A stretch of 9,595 nucleotides of DNA. Origin: Bacillota bacterium (GTDB taxonomy: Bacteria > Bacillota > Clostridia > Peptostreptococcales > Anaerovoracaceae). Position numbers and translations under genes: made by a program. Where the stretch lies: NCBI GenBank assembly GCA_016284485.1, contig JAEEOX010000111.1:1-9595 (forward strand), written 5' to 3'. This document shows, piece after piece, positions 6,971 through 9,595 of this stretch. The notes beneath the pieces were generated by a model. The model was not told the DNA's origin. It saw only the letters and a program-made list of their open reading frames with translations, and did no database searches. The stretch's first letter is position 1; each line of letters begins with the position of its first letter.

Positions 6971-7638
6971 CCAAGGAAGAACGTCTGGAAAAACAGAAGA
7001 ACCGCCTCTTTGAAATGCGCTCCTTCGACAATGAGTACCGAAGAGCCTACGGCCAGGTGGGCGGCATCGACGAAGTGGGGCGGGGACCCCTCTGCGGCCC
7101 TGTGGTGGCCTGCTGTGTTGTACTTCCTGAAGACATAGAGATCCTGGGTATAGATGACTCCAAAAAACTCAGCAAGAAGAAGAGAGAGGAGCTGTACGAT
7201 CAGATCCTTGAAAAGGCTCTCGCCGTGGGCATCGGTCAGAAGGACAACAAGGTAATCGATGAGATAAACATTCTGGAGGCCACCAAGCTTGCGATGAAGG
7301 AATCAATCGAAAAAGCCCAGAAGATGCTTGAAAAGCGAGATCTGGGCCTTCTGGAGCACGTCCTGATCGACGCCGTGACTCTGACCGGCATCAGTCAGAG
7401 CCAGACAGGCATAGTCAAGGGTGATACCAAGAGTCTCAGTATCGCGGCTGCGTCCATTGTAGCCAAGGTCACCAGGGACAGGATGATGGAAGCCTACGCC
7501 GAACAGTATCCCGGATACGGATTTGAGTCCAACATGGGTTACGGTACGGAGAAGCATTACGAGGGACTCAGAGAGCATGGCATCACTCCCATCCACAGAC
7601 TTAGTTTCCTCAGAAGTTTTACAGACGGTGAACACTGA
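6967..7638 (+). CDS. rnhB: Ribonuclease HII
   Basis: This enzyme cleaves the RNA strand of RNA-DNA hybrids and starts removal of single ribonucleotides from DNA, using a divalent metal. It has 223 residues. The acidic active site is complete: D35 and E36 in GIDEVGRGPLCGPV (33-46), D135 in VLIDAV and D171 in TRDRMMEAY. Other hallmarks are DDSKKLS (63-69), SIAAASIVAKV (158-168) and the C-terminal GYGTEKHYEGLREHGITP (191-208). The first 28 or so residues are a charged extension with MTKEERLEKQ at its tip. ATG 6967 overlaps the ylqF stop by 4 bases, with an AAGGTGGAG ribosome binding region just upstream. It is the last gene before a strong terminator. Confidence 0.96.
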   Translation: MTKEERLEKQKNRLFEMRSFDNEYRRAYGQVGGIDEVGRGPLCGPVVACCVVLPEDIEILGIDDSKKLSKKKREELYDQILEKALAVGIGQKDNKVIDEINILEATKLAMKESIEKAQKMLEKRDLGLLEHVLIDAVTLTGISQSQTGIVKGDTKSLSIAAASIVAKVTRDRMMEAYAEQYPGYGFESNMGYGTEKHYEGLREHGITPIHRLSFLRSFTDGEH

Positions 7639-7646
7639 ACACACAT

Positions 7647-7676
7647 CCGGACAGGTGCTTATATCTGTCCGGTTTT
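7647..7676 (+). terminator. Intrinsic terminator after rnhB
   Basis: A perfect 8-bp stem pairs CCGGACAG (7647-7654) with CTGTCCGG (7665-7672) around a 10-base loop. It is followed by a short TTTT (7673-7676). The hairpin is strong but the T-tract is brief. It lies 8 bases past the rnhB stop. Confidence 0.75.
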
Positions 7677-7690
7677 GCTAATTTAGGGCT

Positions 7691-7718
7691 TTAATAAGAG
7701 TATCTTTTTTGATATAAT
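7691..7718 (+). promoter_or_regulatory. Extended -10 promoter of mntP, with almost no leader
   Basis: A perfect TATAAT (7713-7718) is preceded by TG at 7710-7711, giving TGATATAAT. The best -35 candidate is weak: TTAATA at 7691-7696 with a 16-base spacer, which fits a promoter that relies on its extended -10. The predicted start site is about 7724-7725, only 3-4 bases before the mntP ATG. Confidence 0.75.
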
Positions 7719-7727
7719 AAATCAGTT

Positions 7728-8306
7728 ATGTACGGACTATCGTTTTTTGTTACCTCGGCAGGTCTGGGAATAGGACTGGCCATGGACGCCGTAAGCGTTT
7801 CTGTGGCTGACAGCATCAAGGAACCTGCCATGACAAGAGGCAAAAAAACAATAATAGCGCTGACCTTCGGAGTCTTTCAGTTCCTGATGCCTCTCATAGG
7901 ATGGTTCCTTGTGGGTACCGCCGTTAAGATGATGGGCTGGCTCATGAAGTTCACTCCCTGGATCTCACTGATCCTTCTCACGATACTGGGTATAAAGATG
8001 ATCAGAGAAGGCAGAGATCACGGGGAAGGGGACCTGCCGAAATCCACAGGCTGGGGCGAGATAATGACCCAGGGAGTCGCCACTTCCATAGACGCTCTGT
8101 CAGTGGGATTCACCATTGCCGGTTATACTGCAGGCATGGCTCTCACTGCATCGCTGATCATCGGGATAGTGACCTTCGGTCTGTGCATGATCGCCCTTTA
8201 TGCCGGTACTCTTCTGGAAGGCAGACTTCCTGTGAAGGAGACCGTCATAGGCGGCGTGATATTGATCTTGATAGGTATTAAAGTTTTTATTGACGGAGTT
8301 TTATAA
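7728..8306 (+). CDS. mntP: Manganese efflux pump MntP family membrane protein
   Basis: A 192-residue inner-membrane protein of the MntP/DUF204 family (PF02659), which exports Mn(II) and protects against manganese excess. Two related halves each carry the conserved acidic motif: LAMDAVSVSVA (18-27, D20) and ATSIDALSVG (118-127, D122). The FGVFQFLMPLIGWFLVG segment (47-63) is typical. About six hydrophobic segments are visible (roughly 5-27, 41-63, 75-91, 118-136, 138-160 and 171-188), with a charged loop at 92-110. The start is well fixed: in this frame TGA lies at 7710-7712, no start codon falls between it and ATG 7728, and the next Met (19) would cut helix 1. There is no Shine-Dalgarno sequence before the ATG. 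No manganese riboswitch fits between the promoter and the gene. Specificity for manganese rests on the family. Confidence 0.92.
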   Translation: MYGLSFFVTSAGLGIGLAMDAVSVSVADSIKEPAMTRGKKTIIALTFGVFQFLMPLIGWFLVGTAVKMMGWLMKFTPWISLILLTILGIKMIREGRDHGEGDLPKSTGWGEIMTQGVATSIDALSVGFTIAGYTAGMALTASLIIGIVTFGLCMIALYAGTLLEGRLPVKETVIGGVILILIGIKVFIDGVL

Positions 8307-8311
8307 AGGAG
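8305..8311 (+). promoter_or_regulatory. Ribosome binding site of valS, overlapping the mntP stop
   Basis: AAAGGAG overlaps the last two bases of the mntP TAA and lies 8 bases before ATG 8320. This is near-ideal spacing and suggests co-transcription, and perhaps coupling, with mntP. Confidence 0.75.
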
Positions 8312-8319
8312 CGGCAGAA

Positions 8320-9595
8320 ATGCAGAAAAATTTAGCCAAGACATATGATCCCAAGGAATTTGAGACCAGGATATATGAGACGTGGGAAAAAGAAGGACTT
8401 TTCAGGGCGGAGATCGATCCGGACAAGAAACCCTTTACCATCGTCATGCCGCCTCCGAACATCACGGGGCAGCTTCACATGGGACATGCACTGGACCACA
8501 CACTCCAGGATTCCCTTACAAGATACAAGAGGATGAAGGGATATTCAGCACTCTGGCTTCCCGGCTCTGACCACGCTTCCATCGCCACTGAGGTAAAGGT
8601 GGTGGAAAAGATCCGCAAGGAAGAAGGTCTTGAGAAAGAGGACCTGGGCCGTGAGGAATTCCTTAAGCGTGCATGGGCATGGAAGGAAGAATACGGCGGA
8701 AGGATCACCAGACAGTGCCGTAAGCTGGGAGATTCCTGCGACTGGTCCAGAGAGAGATTCACCATGGACGAGGGCTGCTCCAACGCAGTCAAGGAAGCTT
8801 TCATCAGACTCTATCAGAAGGGACTGATCTACAGAGGCAACCGTCTCATCAACTGGTGTCCCACCTGCGGTACTTCACTGAGCGACGCAGAGGTTGAGCA
8901 CAATGACAAGGACGGAAACTACTGGTACTTCAGATATCCGTCAGTGGACGGATCCTTCGACGGAATAATCGTTGCCACATCACGTCCCGAGACCATGTTC
9001 AGCGACGAGGCAATAGCAGTCCGTGACGGTGACGAGAGATACGCTGCCATAATCGGCAAAAAAGTTTATCTTCCCATCATAAACAAGGAGATACCCATCA
9101 TTGCGGACCCGTATCCCGATCCGGAAAAAGGCACCGGCGCAGTGAAGATTACTCCCGCCCACGATTTCAACGACTTCGAAGTCGGACAGAGACACGGACT
9201 TCCCTGCGTGAGCTGCATCAATAAGGACGCTACCATGAACAGCCTGGCCGGCAAGTACGAAGGCATGGACCGCTACGAATGCCGCAAGGCCTGGGTCAAA
9301 GATCTGGAGGATGCAGGATATCTGGTCAAGATCGAGCGCATGGTCATTCCCGAGGGAGAATGCTACAGATGCCATTCTGCCATTGAACCCATGCTTTCCG
9401 ACCAGTGGTTCGTAGCCATGGAAGAACTGGCAAAGCCTGCCATCGAAGCGGTGGAGAACGGTACTTCCAGATTCATTCCGGACAGATTCAAAAAGACTTA
9501 TCTCCACTGGCTTGAGGAGATCAAGGACTGGTGCATCTCCAGGCAGCTCTGGTGGGGCCACAGGATCCCCGCATATTACTGCGATGAGTGCGGAG
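8320..9595 (+). CDS. valS: Valine--tRNA ligase, N-terminal part (cut by the window edge)
   Basis: A class Ia aminoacyl-tRNA synthetase that charges tRNA-Val. The first 425 codons are present, about half of the usual 880 or so. The HIGH motif is HMGH (53-56) in PPPNITGQLHMGHAL. LPGSDHASIAT (80-90) follows. The CP1 editing domain shows ATSRPETMFSDEAIAV (219-234) and GAVKITPAHDFNDFEVG (273-289), so the Arg, Asp and Lys expected for hydrolysing mischarged Thr-tRNA are present. Three CxxC pairs, at 180/183, 348/351 and 421/424, suggest zinc-binding knuckles. DWCISRQLWWGHRIPAYYC (403-421) is characteristic of ValS. The KMSKS motif and anticodon domain lie beyond the edge. The start is set by AAAGGAG at 8305-8311. 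The gap from mntP is only 13 bases, so there is no T-box leader directly upstream. Confidence 0.97.
   Translation, partial: MQKNLAKTYDPKEFETRIYETWEKEGLFRAEIDPDKKPFTIVMPPPNITGQLHMGHALDHTLQDSLTRYKRMKGYSALWLPGSDHASIATEVKVVEKIRKEEGLEKEDLGREEFLKRAWAWKEEYGGRITRQCRKLGDSCDWSRERFTMDEGCSNAVKEAFIRLYQKGLIYRGNRLINWCPTCGTSLSDAEVEHNDKDGNYWYFRYPSVDGSFDGIIVATSRPETMFSDEAIAVRDGDERYAAIIGKKVYLPIINKEIPIIADPYPDPEKGTGAVKITPAHDFNDFEVGQRHGLPCVSCINKDATMNSLAGKYEGMDRYECRKAWVKDLEDAGYLVKIERMVIPEGECYRCHSAIEPMLSDQWFVAMEELAKPAIEAVENGTSRFIPDRFKKTYLHWLEEIKDWCISRQLWWGHRIPAYYCDECG

Noticed and set aside
7697..7710. T-rich run before the mntP promoter as a second terminator
   Set aside because: There is a T-tract at 7705-7710, but I could find no stable hairpin directly before it. 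The hairpin at 7647-7672 already serves rnhB.
8980..9561. 193-codon minus-strand open frame inside valS
   Set aside because: It is antisense to the highly conserved ValS editing and catalytic regions and has no independent support.
1..9595. Defence system, prophage, CRISPR array, insertion sequence or other mobile island
   Set aside because: I saw no transposase, integrase, direct-repeat array, inverted-repeat ends or nuclease/effector genes. Codon use and base composition look even across all genes by eye.

Overview
The window is a compact, all-plus-strand bacterial segment with nine genes: seven complete and one partial at each edge. There is almost no non-coding DNA, and no stretch over 300 bases lacks a gene. 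Base composition is near 50% GC, with many AGA/AGG arginine and ATA isoleucine codons. The gene order YlqF(RbgA)-RnhB, good Shine-Dalgarno sites and the protein families point to an anaerobic Bacillota, probably class Clostridia. That placement is inference, and I cannot name a genus. I saw no tRNA or rRNA gene, insertion sequence, CRISPR array or large repeat.

Region 1 (1-3425) is an operon whose promoter lies upstream of the window. It holds the C-terminal end of a protein that may be a TetR-type regulator, an FGGY-family carbohydrate kinase, an iron-dependent alcohol dehydrogenase and a small GtrA-family membrane protein. Every junction overlaps by 1-4 bases, or is 2 bases apart at the preferred GtrA start, so the genes are probably translationally coupled. 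A dehydrogenase next to an FGGY kinase suggests a two-step route from a polyol, through a ketose, to a sugar phosphate. The substrate cannot be read from the sequence, and no dedicated transporter is visible.

Region 2 (3422-7676) begins with a near-consensus extended -10 promoter laid over the left arm of a terminator hairpin. It drives an acyl-CoA-ligase-like adenylate-forming enzyme, then a stand-alone 2-oxo-acid-dehydrogenase-E2-like acyltransferase. The acyltransferase has no lipoyl domain and has Glu where the catalytic His is expected. Two housekeeping genes follow in the same operon: the 50S-assembly GTPase YlqF/RbgA and ribonuclease HII. A strong hairpin at 7647-7676 closes the unit.

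Region 3 (7691-9595) starts with another extended -10 promoter, only nine bases before the ATG of a manganese efflux pump (MntP). That mRNA should therefore be leaderless or nearly so. The valyl-tRNA synthetase gene follows after 13 bases with a good ribosome binding site and runs off the window. No T-box and no yybP-ykoY manganese riboswitch fits in the available space.

The most unusual items are the ligase/E2-like pair, the promoter nested in a terminator, and the apparently leaderless mntP.
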